Assembly: GCF_963676485.1 (NCBI RefSeq)
Contig: NZ_OY781114.1
Span: 1,178,001-1,242,000, forward strand
From: an uncultured Cohaesibacter sp.
GTDB taxonomy: Bacteria; Pseudomonadota; Alphaproteobacteria; Rhizobiales; Cohaesibacteraceae
DNA: 64,000 nt
Direction of reading: 5' to 3'
A model generated the notes under the pieces. That model worked only from the letters and a program-made list of their open reading frames with translations, searched no databases and had not been told where the DNA came from. The position numbers were made by a program, and so were the translations under genes. Within the stretch, counting starts at the first letter, position 1, and every line of letters begins with the position of its first letter. Of the stretch, positions 54,148-62,443 are shown piece after piece.

Positions 54148-54282
54148 CTACCACCGTCTACGCGCCAGAATAGCCAAGAGAGTAGAAGCATAGGCCCATT
54201 CTACCGCCGCGCCAAGACCGAACAGGGCGAGGAAGTTGGATGGCGGATCAAAAGGAACCCACCCAACGCATGCCAGCCCAAT
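54148..54282 (-). other. 44-codon open frame directly following the flgL stop codon
   Basis: In frame with flgL and starting right after its TAA, the sequence reads IGLACVGWVPFDPPSNFLAL and continues to FGLGAAVEWAYASTLLAILA-RRRW before a TAG. It looks like a short membrane protein (one or two hydrophobic segments, basic end). There is no ATG, GTG or TTG start in this frame, so it is either a degraded gene, a start at a rare codon or a chance frame. Confidence 0.25.
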
Positions 54283-55179
54283 TTAGCGCAAATAGTCAGC
54301 CAGATTGAGACTGAGTAACTTACTCAGGGCCGAGTAGCTGGCCTGCAGCTGTGTTTCATAGGAGGTTGCCAATACAGTGGCCTTTGCTACATCGATGGAG
54401 GTTTCCCCGATTGCCAGATTTTGGGCCTCCGTGATGAAATTCTTTTCATTCTCCATATATTCTCCCAAGCGGCTCGAGATATTCCCCGCCTTGGAGGTGG
54501 CAGCAATGACGCTGTCCTGAGCGCTGACCAACAGCGCATCAACATCCTTCAACTCACTGGTGTCAGACAGATTTCCATCAGCCACATAGGAGAGCGCCCG
54601 AATGGCTTCTTCAAGACCACTCACTGTCGCGGTCATGCCATAGTCCATTTGCTGGCCATTGTGTAACCGGATGGTCTGGGTGTAGCCATCGCCTTGATAA
54701 TAATCGGTATTGACCGTTGTCAGATCCGCAGCGGTATAGGCTGTCAAATCAACCGGCGCAGTATCGGTCATGCTACCGGAAAAGAGATAGCGCCCTTGAT
54801 ATTGCGTGTTGAGCTTCGTTTTCAGGTCTTCAAGATACTCGGCCGCATTGTTTTTCAGACTTTCCAGCTCATCGTTCGATCGGGTGCCCGAAACCGCGCT
54901 GCGGGCATGTGTCAAAATATCGGTGACGCCCCGAAGAACGGAAGCGGCCATATCATTGCGGGAGACGACCGTTTTTGCTGCCGAAATATTCGCTTCGGCG
55001 CGGGTGACTGAAATACTGAGATCAATCACCTTGCCAGCGCTGGACCCCAGACCGCCATAGTCCGAGCTTTTCAGACCACTGGCCTGCTGCGCTTGCAGTT
55101 CAGCCAATCGGGCCTGCGTGGTCATTGTCCTGTCCACCAAGGCAGATCTTGTATGGAATGTAGCTACGCGCATCGCCAT
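54283..55179 (-). CDS. flgL: Flagellar hook-filament junction protein FlgL (HAP3)
   Basis: 298 aa. N- and C-terminal flagellin-like coiled-coil regions are visible (QARLAELQAQQASGLKSSDYGGLGSSA... and VLATSYETQLQASYSALSKLLSLNLADYL). It joins the hook to the filament. AGGTGA supports the start at 55179. It follows flgK by 8 bp and is the last flagellar gene on this side. Confidence 0.92.
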   Translation of the reverse strand: MAMRVATFHTRSALVDRTMTTQARLAELQAQQASGLKSSDYGGLGSSAGKVIDLSISVTRAEANISAAKTVVSRNDMAASVLRGVTDILTHARSAVSGTRSNDELESLKNNAAEYLEDLKTKLNTQYQGRYLFSGSMTDTAPVDLTAYTAADLTTVNTDYYQGDGYTQTIRLHNGQQMDYGMTATVSGLEEAIRALSYVADGNLSDTSELKDVDALLVSAQDSVIAATSKAGNISSRLGEYMENEKNFITEAQNLAIGETSIDVAKATVLATSYETQLQASYSALSKLLSLNLADYLR

Positions 55180-55187
55180 ATCGTCAC

Positions 55188-56546
55188 CTATGAAACTGCA
55201 GCCCGCAGGTCATCGAACATATCCTGCAAGGTACTCAAAATGGTAGAAGCAATGGAATAAAGCTGCTTCAGATCAGACAATCGCGCAGTTTCCTCATCCA
55301 CATTCACTCCGTAAGCCGATGAAATCGCATCTGATGCAGACGTCAAATCCGCATCTGCGATCGTGAGCGATGAAGAGGCGCTTTGAGCATCAGACACAGC
55401 GGTTGAGAGGATTTCGGTTGCATATTCGGCAAATGTCCTGTTGCCTGCAGACATGTTGCCAGCAGCAGCAAAAGCCGTATCCCCTTGCAGGGCATCAAGC
55501 AGATTATTTGCCGTTACGGCGCCATTGCCTGTTCCCAGAAGCGTCGTTGGATCGTCTTTCACCGAGGTTTCAACCGCGATATTGCTGGCGCTCGTTCCTG
55601 TCAGAATATCACCACTCAGCCCTGCCACCCCATTCAGGGTGCTGATCATCGTTGTCGACAATTCATCCAGGGCAGCCTGATAGTCCGGCAGAGTTTCGTC
55701 CCTGAGTTCCAGCAACGCTCCGATCCGGCTATTGCCGCCATTGAGACGACTTGTGATGTCCGATCCGTTGACGATAATGGTTGCCCTCCCATCTCCATCC
55801 ACGCCGGTTGACAAAAGATGCGCCGTTGAGCCTACGAGCATTTGTCCGGTCGTCGTATAAACCTTTGTGGTGCCATCTGCCGAGGGGAAGGTCTTGATAT
55901 CCAATGTGCCTGATAATTCCATCAGGGCCGTATTGAGCTGATCTTCCAGATTGGCGGTGCTGTTGCCTGCGGCCTTTTCAGAGCGGATCAAGTCATTGAG
56001 TTTATCGATGGTCTTGAGCGTATCATTGACCCCATCGACACTATCAACGATCTCCCGATCCGCCTTGTCCACCATGCCTTGAAGCTTGGAAGAGGTATCC
56101 TTGATCTGGTTGGTTAGATCTTCCAGAGCCGTTACAACATTGTTGGCCAGCGTGGTGCTTTCCGGCGTGGTGGCCAATGCCGTCAAGGCATCTTCTAAAT
56201 CAGCGATTGTCGAGCCAAGGGACGTCCCATCGCCCGTTTTATCTTCAAGGGTGCCCAAGGATGCCTGCAAATTGCTCGTATATTCCGCAGTCGTGGAGGC
56301 TGAGGACGCCTTTGAGGTGGCGTCGAGCAGATCGGTCAGCAGATATTTGCTGACAGCAGAGGAAACGCCATCGACAGAAACGCCCGCACCAACGCCGCTC
56401 ATGGAGCGGGAACTGGTTGAGGCAGATTTCGTCGTATAGCCGTCGGTGTCAGAATTGGCAATATTGTTTGCCGTCACGGACACCTGAACCTGTGTCGCTC
56501 TCAGAGAACTGGATGCGATATATCGGGCAACATTCAGCGATGTCAT
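55188..56546 (-). CDS. flgK: Flagellar hook-associated protein FlgK (HAP1)
   Basis: 452 aa. The N-terminal VTANNIANSDTDGYTTKSAS block is the flagellar-rod/hook motif and the C-terminal LKQLYSIASTILSTLQDMFDDL is the HAP1 end. It is exported by the flagellar apparatus and seats the filament on the hook. An inverted repeat at 56564-56600 precedes the ribosome site. Confidence 0.92.
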   Translation of the reverse strand: MTSLNVARYIASSSLRATQVQVSVTANNIANSDTDGYTTKSASTSSRSMSGVGAGVSVDGVSSAVSKYLLTDLLDATSKASSASTTAEYTSNLQASLGTLEDKTGDGTSLGSTIADLEDALTALATTPESTTLANNVVTALEDLTNQIKDTSSKLQGMVDKADREIVDSVDGVNDTLKTIDKLNDLIRSEKAAGNSTANLEDQLNTALMELSGTLDIKTFPSADGTTKVYTTTGQMLVGSTAHLLSTGVDGDGRATIIVNGSDITSRLNGGNSRIGALLELRDETLPDYQAALDELSTTMISTLNGVAGLSGDILTGTSASNIAVETSVKDDPTTLLGTGNGAVTANNLLDALQGDTAFAAAGNMSAGNRTFAEYATEILSTAVSDAQSASSSLTIADADLTSASDAISSAYGVNVDEETARLSDLKQLYSIASTILSTLQDMFDDLRAAVS

Positions 56547-56563
56547 TGGCTATTCCCTCTATT

Positions 56564-56600
56564 GGCTTTTGTCCCTCCTGTGCCGGACGCGACAAAAGCC
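56564..56600 (-). promoter_or_regulatory. 10-bp perfect inverted repeat before flgK
   Basis: GGCTTTTGTC and GACAAAAGCC flank a 17-nt loop, about 20 bp upstream of the flgK ATG on the transcript. In RNA it would form a hairpin just before the ribosome site, so it may influence flgK translation or act as an attenuator. Confidence 0.4.
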
Positions 56601-56659
56601 ATATTGGTGTCTATGCCGCTATTGCGTCATTGAGCGGCAACGCAGGAGAGGCGAGATCC

Positions 56660-57145
56660 TCAAACCTTGCGCCCTCCCTTGAGGGAAGCTGCCTGTGGTA
56701 TGCTGGACGCGCTCTGTCCTGCGGCCCCATAGGATGGCAGCGCGCTGGCATCCTGATTGTCGCGGATAGCCCGCATGATCGCATTGATGCGCCGTTCATT
56801 GGCAGACATTGCCCGGTTCAGCTGGCTCGCATTTTCCATAAAGGACTGGGCGAGGATCTGGATGCGGTCCTGCAGGTTGTTGAACTTGTCTTCCGAAGCA
56901 TAAAGGAAGACTTCGCGTTCAGCCTTGAACCGTTTGAAAAAGGCATCAAACTCGCTGGCCAGTTTCTGCTTTCTGACGAGCAGATCATCCAGGGATGTGG
57001 GCCGTCCGCTCTCAAGGCGCTGATTTTCTTCACCCGCGATACGGATCAGTTCATCAGCCACTACGATCGCTTCATCAATGGCGCTTTCGATGCGTTCGAT
57101 ATCACGCTCGGAATGGACCATTTTGGTATTCAGTTCTGTGTGCAT
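56660..57145 (-). CDS. flgN: FlgN-like flagellar export chaperone
   Basis: 161 aa, mostly helical: residues 9-60 (ERDIERIESAIDEAIVVADELI), LVRKQKLASEFDAFFKRFKAERE, and NNLQDRIQILAQSFMENAS. Size, helical style and place directly before flgK match FlgN, the chaperone for FlgK/FlgL. The assignment rests mainly on context. Confidence 0.7.
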   Translation of the reverse strand: MHTELNTKMVHSERDIERIESAIDEAIVVADELIRIAGEENQRLESGRPTSLDDLLVRKQKLASEFDAFFKRFKAEREVFLYASEDKFNNLQDRIQILAQSFMENASQLNRAMSANERRINAIMRAIRDNQDASALPSYGAAGQSASSIPQAASLKGGRKV

Positions 57146-57154
57146 GGTTCACCC

Positions 57155-57412
57155 TTAGCCTTTGTTCGTTTTTCGAAACTGGTTCAACTGTGAATAGGCG
57201 CTTGCAACCTGATTGGCTTTTGTCGAACGGGAGCGCTTGTTCTTGATGCTCGCTTGCTGACCCCGCATATGCTTGAGCAAGTCTTGCAGTGCGCTTTGGG
57301 CAACCAGCAGCAGGAGCTGGCCGGACGCACGGTCCGGCTCTTTCTCATACCGGCGGATTTCCGCATTGATGCGCTTGAGCTCTGCCTTGCAATGGGCCAG
57401 ATCATCCGACAT
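57155..57412 (-). CDS. Hypothetical 85-aa coiled-coil protein in the flagellar operon
   Basis: Reads MSDDLAHCKAELKRINAEIR then a helical body (LLLLVAQSALQDLLKHMRGQ) and a basic tail. The family is not recognised. It lies between flgE (5 bp away; a GTG overlapping the flgE stop is an alternative start) and the FlgN-like gene (9 bp), so it is probably co-translated with flagellar assembly genes; a small chaperone or export factor would fit, but this is a guess. Confidence 0.75.
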   Translation of the reverse strand: MSDDLAHCKAELKRINAEIRRYEKEPDRASGQLLLLVAQSALQDLLKHMRGQQASIKNKRSRSTKANQVASAYSQLNQFRKTNKG

Positions 57413-57417
57413 GAAAA

Positions 57418-58668
57418 TCACCGTACCGCTTGCAGAAGACTGTCAAACATATTGCCGGCAGTTGAAATGATCTGGGACGCAGAAGAATAGGCCTGCTGGG
57501 CTGACAGCATGCTGGCAAACTCTGTGCTGGTGTCCACGGTACTGGATTCCAGGGAACTGCTTTTCATGGTACCTGCCGAGCCAGTACCAGCCGTGTGCAG
57601 GGTTGCATTGCCCGAGTAGTTCGAGATCGAGTAAATCCCGTTGCTATCTTCCAACAGTCCGTCAGCGTTGATGAAGGTCGCGATCGGAATCTTGTAGATG
57701 TTGCGCGTTTCGCCGTTGGAGAAGGTGGCAACCACCGAGCCATCGGACTGGATTTCGACATTATCCACGGTGCCATAAGCGCGGCCATCAATGGTGATGG
57801 ATTTGACATCGATCCCGGCATTCTCGACATCGTTAGACGCATATTGGGTCAGACCATCAAAACCGCCGATCGTGCCCAGATCAAGCTTGATCGAAGACGC
57901 AGCCGCGCCGGTCTTCCAGTCGATGTCAAGGCCAGTACCAGAAACAGTTTCCAGAGCCCCATGCTCATCGAATGTAACCGTAATATCTCCACTGGTCACG
58001 GTACCCGTCTCCGAGGATGTATCCGCAGAAACCGGGTTGGAATAGGAAATCTCCCACGTATTGTCTGCCGTTTTTTTGTAAGTTGCCGTAATCGTGCTGG
58101 CTGTTCCCAGCGAGTCATAAACCTCAAAGCTTGATTCAAAGGTGGAGCCGACCTTGGCATCGCCGGGTAACGTCGCCTGAATGGAGGCCTTGGAGGTGGC
58201 CTGCGCCGAACTCTGAATGGAGCTCAAGTCAATCTTGCCTAGATTAACGCTGCTGGCACCGCCGGGAACTTTGCCATCTGCATCGGTTGCCCAACCAAGC
58301 AGATAATAGTCGCCATTCATCAGATGGCCTTCTTTATCGGCCTTGAACTGACCATTACGGGTATAATAGCGAGAGGATGTATCCCCTTCTTCCGAAACAA
58401 CAAAATAGCCGTTGCCCTGAATGGCAAGGTGCGTGGAGATGGCGGAGTCGACAACAAGACCCCGGGCAGTGTTGTTTGAGGTATTGCTGGCGTGCACACC
58501 ACCACTCTTGTTGTTCCCGGATCCGGCCACGAGGCTCGAAAAGCTCGTTTTTGATGCCTTGTATGCGGTCGTATCCGAGTTTGCCAAGTTGTTAGACACA
58601 TTCGACAGCGCCTGCGACTGTGCGGCCAAGCCAGAAATCGCGGCGTTTGTTGCACCCATCAAACTCAT
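57418..58668 (-). CDS. flgE: Flagellar hook protein FlgE
   Basis: 416 aa. N-terminal ATNAAISGLAAQSQALSNVSNNLANSDTTAYKASKTSF is the hook/rod signature; the central FlgE domain contains GDAKVGSTFESSFEVYDSLG; the C-terminus (FASMLSAQQAYSSASQIISTAGNMFDSLL) is the conserved helix. It builds the universal joint. Located 96 bp downstream of flgD, whose product caps it during assembly. Confidence 0.95.
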   Translation of the reverse strand: MSLMGATNAAISGLAAQSQALSNVSNNLANSDTTAYKASKTSFSSLVAGSGNNKSGGVHASNTSNNTARGLVVDSAISTHLAIQGNGYFVVSEEGDTSSRYYTRNGQFKADKEGHLMNGDYYLLGWATDADGKVPGGASSVNLGKIDLSSIQSSAQATSKASIQATLPGDAKVGSTFESSFEVYDSLGTASTITATYKKTADNTWEISYSNPVSADTSSETGTVTSGDITVTFDEHGALETVSGTGLDIDWKTGAAASSIKLDLGTIGGFDGLTQYASNDVENAGIDVKSITIDGRAYGTVDNVEIQSDGSVVATFSNGETRNIYKIPIATFINADGLLEDSNGIYSISNYSGNATLHTAGTGSAGTMKSSSLESSTVDTSTEFASMLSAQQAYSSASQIISTAGNMFDSLLQAVR

Positions 58669-58764
58669 GTTACTCTCCTACAAATGCGCCACGTTCGATG
58701 TCTGTTGCTTGAGTGGCAGGATTGTTTGTACGTTCAGGAAAGCCTTGCTAACCTGCTGAATATT

Positions 58765-59433
58765 CTAATCTTTAGTGCTAACAGAGATGATCTGGTCGAG
58801 CGTGAAGAAGACATCGCCCATTGTCAGGTAAGTCTGGCCTGAAGAGGCATCGACACCAGTCACTGTTCCCGTTACCGAAGTGCTGGTTTCAATGTCATTG
58901 CCTTCTTTATCGGTTGCGGTGATTTTCAGCCTGTAGCTGCCACCGTCATCCAGCTGCTTCCCTTTGTCATCCACGCCATCCCAGTGAAACTCATGAGAAG
59001 TATTGCCTTCGGTCTCACCATCAGCTTTGAAGACCGTGTTGCCGTCTTCATCAACGACCTCGATTTTCACTTTTGTGGCATCACTTCCCAGCGCGTAGTT
59101 CCACTGAGCTTTCCCATCCTGAAGTGTTGTGGTGTCGCCAAGGACAGAAACAGTTTTCCCGATATAGCCAAGACCGTTGGCAGCGATCATCGTGTCCAGA
59201 GACGCAACAACGGTTTTCAGATTCTGCGCATTCTCCACCTGCTGGTCGTAGGTCGACAGCTGAACCATCTGATTGAGAAATTCGGTCGTATCGGTTGGAT
59301 CCGTCGGGTTCTGGTTCTGCAACTGCTCGACCATGAGCTGCAAGAACTGCGATGTATCCAACCCAAGCCCTTTGCCGGCAGGCGCCGCAGTTTTAGGACT
59401 TGCTGAAGAAGAGGCCAGTTCAGATACATTCAT
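58765..59433 (-). CDS. flgD: Flagellar hook assembly/capping protein FlgD
   Basis: 222 aa. The N-terminus carries the FlgD motif LDTSQFLQLMVEQLQNQNPTDPTDTTEFLNQMVQLSTYDQQ, followed by Tudor-like and FLN domains (IEVVDEDGNTVF, HEFHWDGVDDKGKQLDDGGSY). It caps the growing hook. The start is the ATG at 59433, although no strong ribosome site is seen; the frame opens 10 codons earlier. Confidence 0.92.
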   Translation of the reverse strand: MNVSELASSSASPKTAAPAGKGLGLDTSQFLQLMVEQLQNQNPTDPTDTTEFLNQMVQLSTYDQQVENAQNLKTVVASLDTMIAANGLGYIGKTVSVLGDTTTLQDGKAQWNYALGSDATKVKIEVVDEDGNTVFKADGETEGNTSHEFHWDGVDDKGKQLDDGGSYRLKITATDKEGNDIETSTSVTGTVTGVDASSGQTYLTMGDVFFTLDQIISVSTKD

Positions 59434-59849
59434 GGCTTTAGCTCGCGCGTTTCGAGAAAACACGAGATCAAGACACGGATTTCACCTAATGCCTTCATCC
59501 CTCATATTTCTAAAACGGCGTAGAAAACCAAATCAGGCGGTATTTTTTCATTTTTTATTTAGGAAAATATTGCCCAATACTTATTTCCGGTAGGAATTAA
59601 TTGCCTACTAAGTATAAATTTCATAATCACGCATTTTATTAATGTATAAATCCTCTGAAAATTCTAATTATATTGCAGATGAACGCCTTCACTGGTCATT
59701 CAAAATCATAATCAACAACACCTAATACAATAAAGGACCAGTCAACCAAGCCGCAGCGCATAGAAAATGACCGTGTATGCACCTGCTCCATACGGCTTTC
59801 AGGATCCATCCAGCAGCCAAGGCACTCAATGCATTCACAAATTCCGAGG
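59434..59849. other. AT-rich region upstream of flgD
   Basis: 416 bp, strongly AT-rich between about 59480 and 59740. It should contain the promoter of the flgD-flgE-flgN-flgK-flgL operon; I see no consensus sigma-28, sigma-54 or CtrA site. A plus-strand frame here is not protein-like. Confidence 0.4.
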
Positions 59850-60095
59850 TTATTTTTTGACTTTGGTCATGATGCGATTGACAAGAGAGGCCGGAGCCTT
59901 CGGGGCTGGCGACGCTTTGGCCAGCTTGGGAATGCTTGCTGCGAGGCGCAAGCTATCTTGTGCATCTTGGGAAATACTCAAAAGAGCAAGGGCGGCTGCC
60001 ACTTGCTCTTCTGGCCAATTCTTCAAATCCGGTCCGAGTTGATCCAACAGTTCCTCGAACCGTTCAATCGACATATCACCTTCGGACTGGGCCAT
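59850..60095 (-). CDS. Hypothetical 81-aa protein
   Basis: Reads MAQSEGDMSIERFEELLDQLGPDLKNWPEEQVAAALALL... and ends ASLVNRIMTKVKK. The pattern RFEELLDxxGxDxxxWPxExxxAAxALL recurs in small alphaproteobacterial proteins of unknown role. Here it lies between fliS and flgD, on the same strand, separated by 54 bp from fliS. It may be a flagellum-linked regulator but nothing in the sequence shows it. Confidence 0.7.
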   Translation of the reverse strand: MAQSEGDMSIERFEELLDQLGPDLKNWPEEQVAAALALLSISQDAQDSLRLAASIPKLAKASPAPKAPASLVNRIMTKVKK

Positions 60096-60149
60096 AATTG
60101 TCCTATCATTGGCTGGACAATGAGGCCTTGGGGCGAAATCATCCAGACG

Positions 60150-60608
60150 TTATACCGCTTCGGCGGCAACTGCTTCGTCTTTCTGATCTAAAATCCCGCC
60201 TATAACAGTGTCAATGCTTCGTTGCTGCATTCTTGCGATTTCTGCCCATGCATTGCGGAATTCAAGGATGCCGCTGGCCAACGTAGCATATCTTTCGATA
60301 GCATCGTCGCGTCCATAAGCATTGTGCAGGGCATAAATATTGCTGGTATACATGTCAATGAACTGCTGCCCCATTTGCGCATCAGCATCGAGATTCACAT
60401 TCTGCCGCAGTCCGCTCAAAATCTTGGATGCATGAACAACGCGCCCAAAAGCATTTTCGAATTCATTGCGCTTTATATAATAGGCGGTCAACACGATGGC
60501 ATTGACAGCCTCATCGAGTAGCATCGCGACAGCTTTGACAGGCGGTACCGCCGTGTTCGCTGCCCGATAGGCGTTTACCGCGCGGTTTTGCGGATAACTC
60601 ATAATCAT
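60150..60608 (-). CDS. fliS: Flagellar secretion chaperone FliS
   Basis: 152 aa, four-helix bundle style: NAYRAANTAVPPVKAVAMLLDEAVNAIVLTAYYIKR then NAYGRDDAIERYATLASGILEFRNAW. FliS binds flagellin and stops premature polymerisation. Its ATG overlaps the fliD stop (ATGA). FliS partnered with FliD is the usual arrangement outside typical Rhizobiales Fla systems, which use FlaF/FlbT. Confidence 0.88.
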   Translation of the reverse strand: MIMSYPQNRAVNAYRAANTAVPPVKAVAMLLDEAVNAIVLTAYYIKRNEFENAFGRVVHASKILSGLRQNVNLDADAQMGQQFIDMYTSNIYALHNAYGRDDAIERYATLASGILEFRNAWAEIARMQQRSIDTVIGGILDQKDEAVAAEAV

Positions 60609-62377
60609 TTGTCTCCCGTGCCGAGAATTGCTTTCAGGTAGTCCAGCGAGCTTTGAGCCGCTTCGATCGCTGCCTGATATGATGAGTAAAGGTTCGTCAG
60701 ACGCGCTTCATAAGCCTTAATTTTGCTCATAGAGTCGTCATAATCGGCTTGATAATCTTCGTTTTGTTTTTGAAGGGATGCGATCTTCTCTGTCAGAAGA
60801 CCATTATCTTCGTCTGTATATTTGTTCAGCGACTGAAAAAGCTTCTCCGCCAGACCAGCGGAACTGCTGAAGGTGATCGTGCTATCCTTATCGCCGGAAT
60901 AGACAAAGACGATGCCTTCATAGTCCGTCCCTTCAGCCCCAACGATACGCCTGCCATCAACTTCGAACTGTCCCGCGTCCCCGTTGGCCAGCACGCCGGT
61001 CAGTTCGCCGCTTTCATCAACGCTAACGTCCAGCACCAGTTCCGAGGGCATATCGGCGTTGCGTCGCAACACTGCCAGGTTGGAATCAGTGGATTTATAT
61101 TGGAAGATGAGCACGTCCGCGATCTGATCGATGTTGTTCAACAGCGCATCATTCAGGTCGTCCTCTTCCAGTTCCAGATAGTTATTCTCGTCATAAGAAA
61201 GGCCCAGCAGAGACAAGCCTTCGCTATCGACCACCTGCGCCAAGCCACGTGCAACCTCGGAGTTGACACTGCGCAGCATATTGTCGCCAAACAGGGTGGC
61301 GTCGCTGGAAACGGAGCCGCTTGCGTCAATCGCCTGTTGGGTGATCGCCCATTCGCGATAGGCGTTGTAGCTATCAGCCAGAGAAACAATGGCGTCCTTG
61401 ATGGAAGACAGAGACTGGCCAATTTCAACAGAGATGGATTCGCCAGGCTTGGTTTCCTGATAAAGGGAGAATGTGACGCCCTCGATCACATCATCAACGG
61501 TGTTGCTTTCTCGCGTAACTTCAACGCCATCGACAGAGAGTTTGGCAACTTGCGAAGATTGTAGCTGATTGACATATGCGCCACTGCCATCCGTGATGCC
61601 GAGCGATTGCGCGAGATCATCACCTTCCACCGTATCCATGACAATGTCCGCACCGGTTTTACCCGTCATGACGAGACGATAGTCATTTTCACCAACGGCC
61701 ACCACAGTGGCTGTCACGCCCGTATATTCGGTTTTCGTATTGATCTCAGTGGCAATGTCATACAGGGTCATTGTGTCGTCAAACTCGACCTGCAACAGAC
61801 TCGGGTCTTCATCCCCGTCTTTATTGACAGGAATATCCGCCCCTTCCATGGACAGTGAGATTGTGCCGTTATAGCCAAGCGGATCATAGGCGCTGCTTTG
61901 CGACGCGCTAACCACTTTCTGGGAGGTTGCAACCTGATGGATCTTGACGTCGTAGGTCTGGATGGGAGCGCCCGCAGTAGCGGTCACCACCAGCGAGTTT
62001 GCAGCGTCAACACCGCCAAGGCCTGTCAGATAGGCTTCACGCTTGGAAAGGACATCATCCTTGTCAGATATAGATTTGGAGGTGCCGGTGATGGTCTCGA
62101 CAGAATCCAGCAGATTACCAAGCAGCTCCTGCATCTTCGTGTAGGATTCAATCTTGGTTTCGTTTTGCGAGATCTTGTTGCTGATGCGATCGGCTGGCAG
62201 CCTTTTTTGCAACACCGCTGCTTCGATCAGGGCATCCCAGTCGATGTCCGACTTGGAAGATACATTCGACGTATGTGTCTTGCTTGGGCTGGGAGAAGAC
62301 GGAGTGGTCGTGCCTTTATTTGTGTCCGTGGGCGGGGGCATCGCCACGCCTTTATCGGTAGAACCAACACTCGTCAT
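60605..62377 (-). CDS. fliD: Flagellar filament capping protein FliD
   Basis: 590 aa. A Thr/Ser/Pro-rich N-terminal extension (1-45) precedes the FliD N domain (ALIEAAVLQKRLPADRISNKISQNETKIESYTKMQELL); a middle domain and the C-terminal coiled coil (LTEKIASLQKQNEDYQADYDDSMSKIKAYEARLTNLYSSYQAAIEAAQ) follow. It caps the filament so that flagellin subunits can add. AGGAG precedes the ATG. Confidence 0.92.
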   Translation of the reverse strand: MTSVGSTDKGVAMPPPTDTNKGTTTPSSPSPSKTHTSNVSSKSDIDWDALIEAAVLQKRLPADRISNKISQNETKIESYTKMQELLGNLLDSVETITGTSKSISDKDDVLSKREAYLTGLGGVDAANSLVVTATAGAPIQTYDVKIHQVATSQKVVSASQSSAYDPLGYNGTISLSMEGADIPVNKDGDEDPSLLQVEFDDTMTLYDIATEINTKTEYTGVTATVVAVGENDYRLVMTGKTGADIVMDTVEGDDLAQSLGITDGSGAYVNQLQSSQVAKLSVDGVEVTRESNTVDDVIEGVTFSLYQETKPGESISVEIGQSLSSIKDAIVSLADSYNAYREWAITQQAIDASGSVSSDATLFGDNMLRSVNSEVARGLAQVVDSEGLSLLGLSYDENNYLELEEDDLNDALLNNIDQIADVLIFQYKSTDSNLAVLRRNADMPSELVLDVSVDESGELTGVLANGDAGQFEVDGRRIVGAEGTDYEGIVFVYSGDKDSTITFSSSAGLAEKLFQSLNKYTDEDNGLLTEKIASLQKQNEDYQADYDDSMSKIKAYEARLTNLYSSYQAAIEAAQSSLDYLKAILGTGDK

Positions 62378-62403
62378 TCGCCAAACTCCTGTATTAATTA
62401 TAC

Positions 62404-62435
62404 GGATGAGCGCACCAGATCAGGCGCGCCCATCC
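62404..62435 (-). terminator. Stem-loop downstream of flagellin
   Basis: GGATGAGCGCACC pairs with GGCGCGCCCATCC apart from wobble positions; a weak AT-rich tail follows on the minus strand. It separates the highly expressed flagellin transcript from fliD. Confidence 0.6.
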
Positions 62436-62443
62436 ATATTTGT

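Noticed and set aside
59767-60042. Plus-strand frame opposite the 81-aa gene
   Set aside because: Shadow of the minus-strand gene; no ribosome site.
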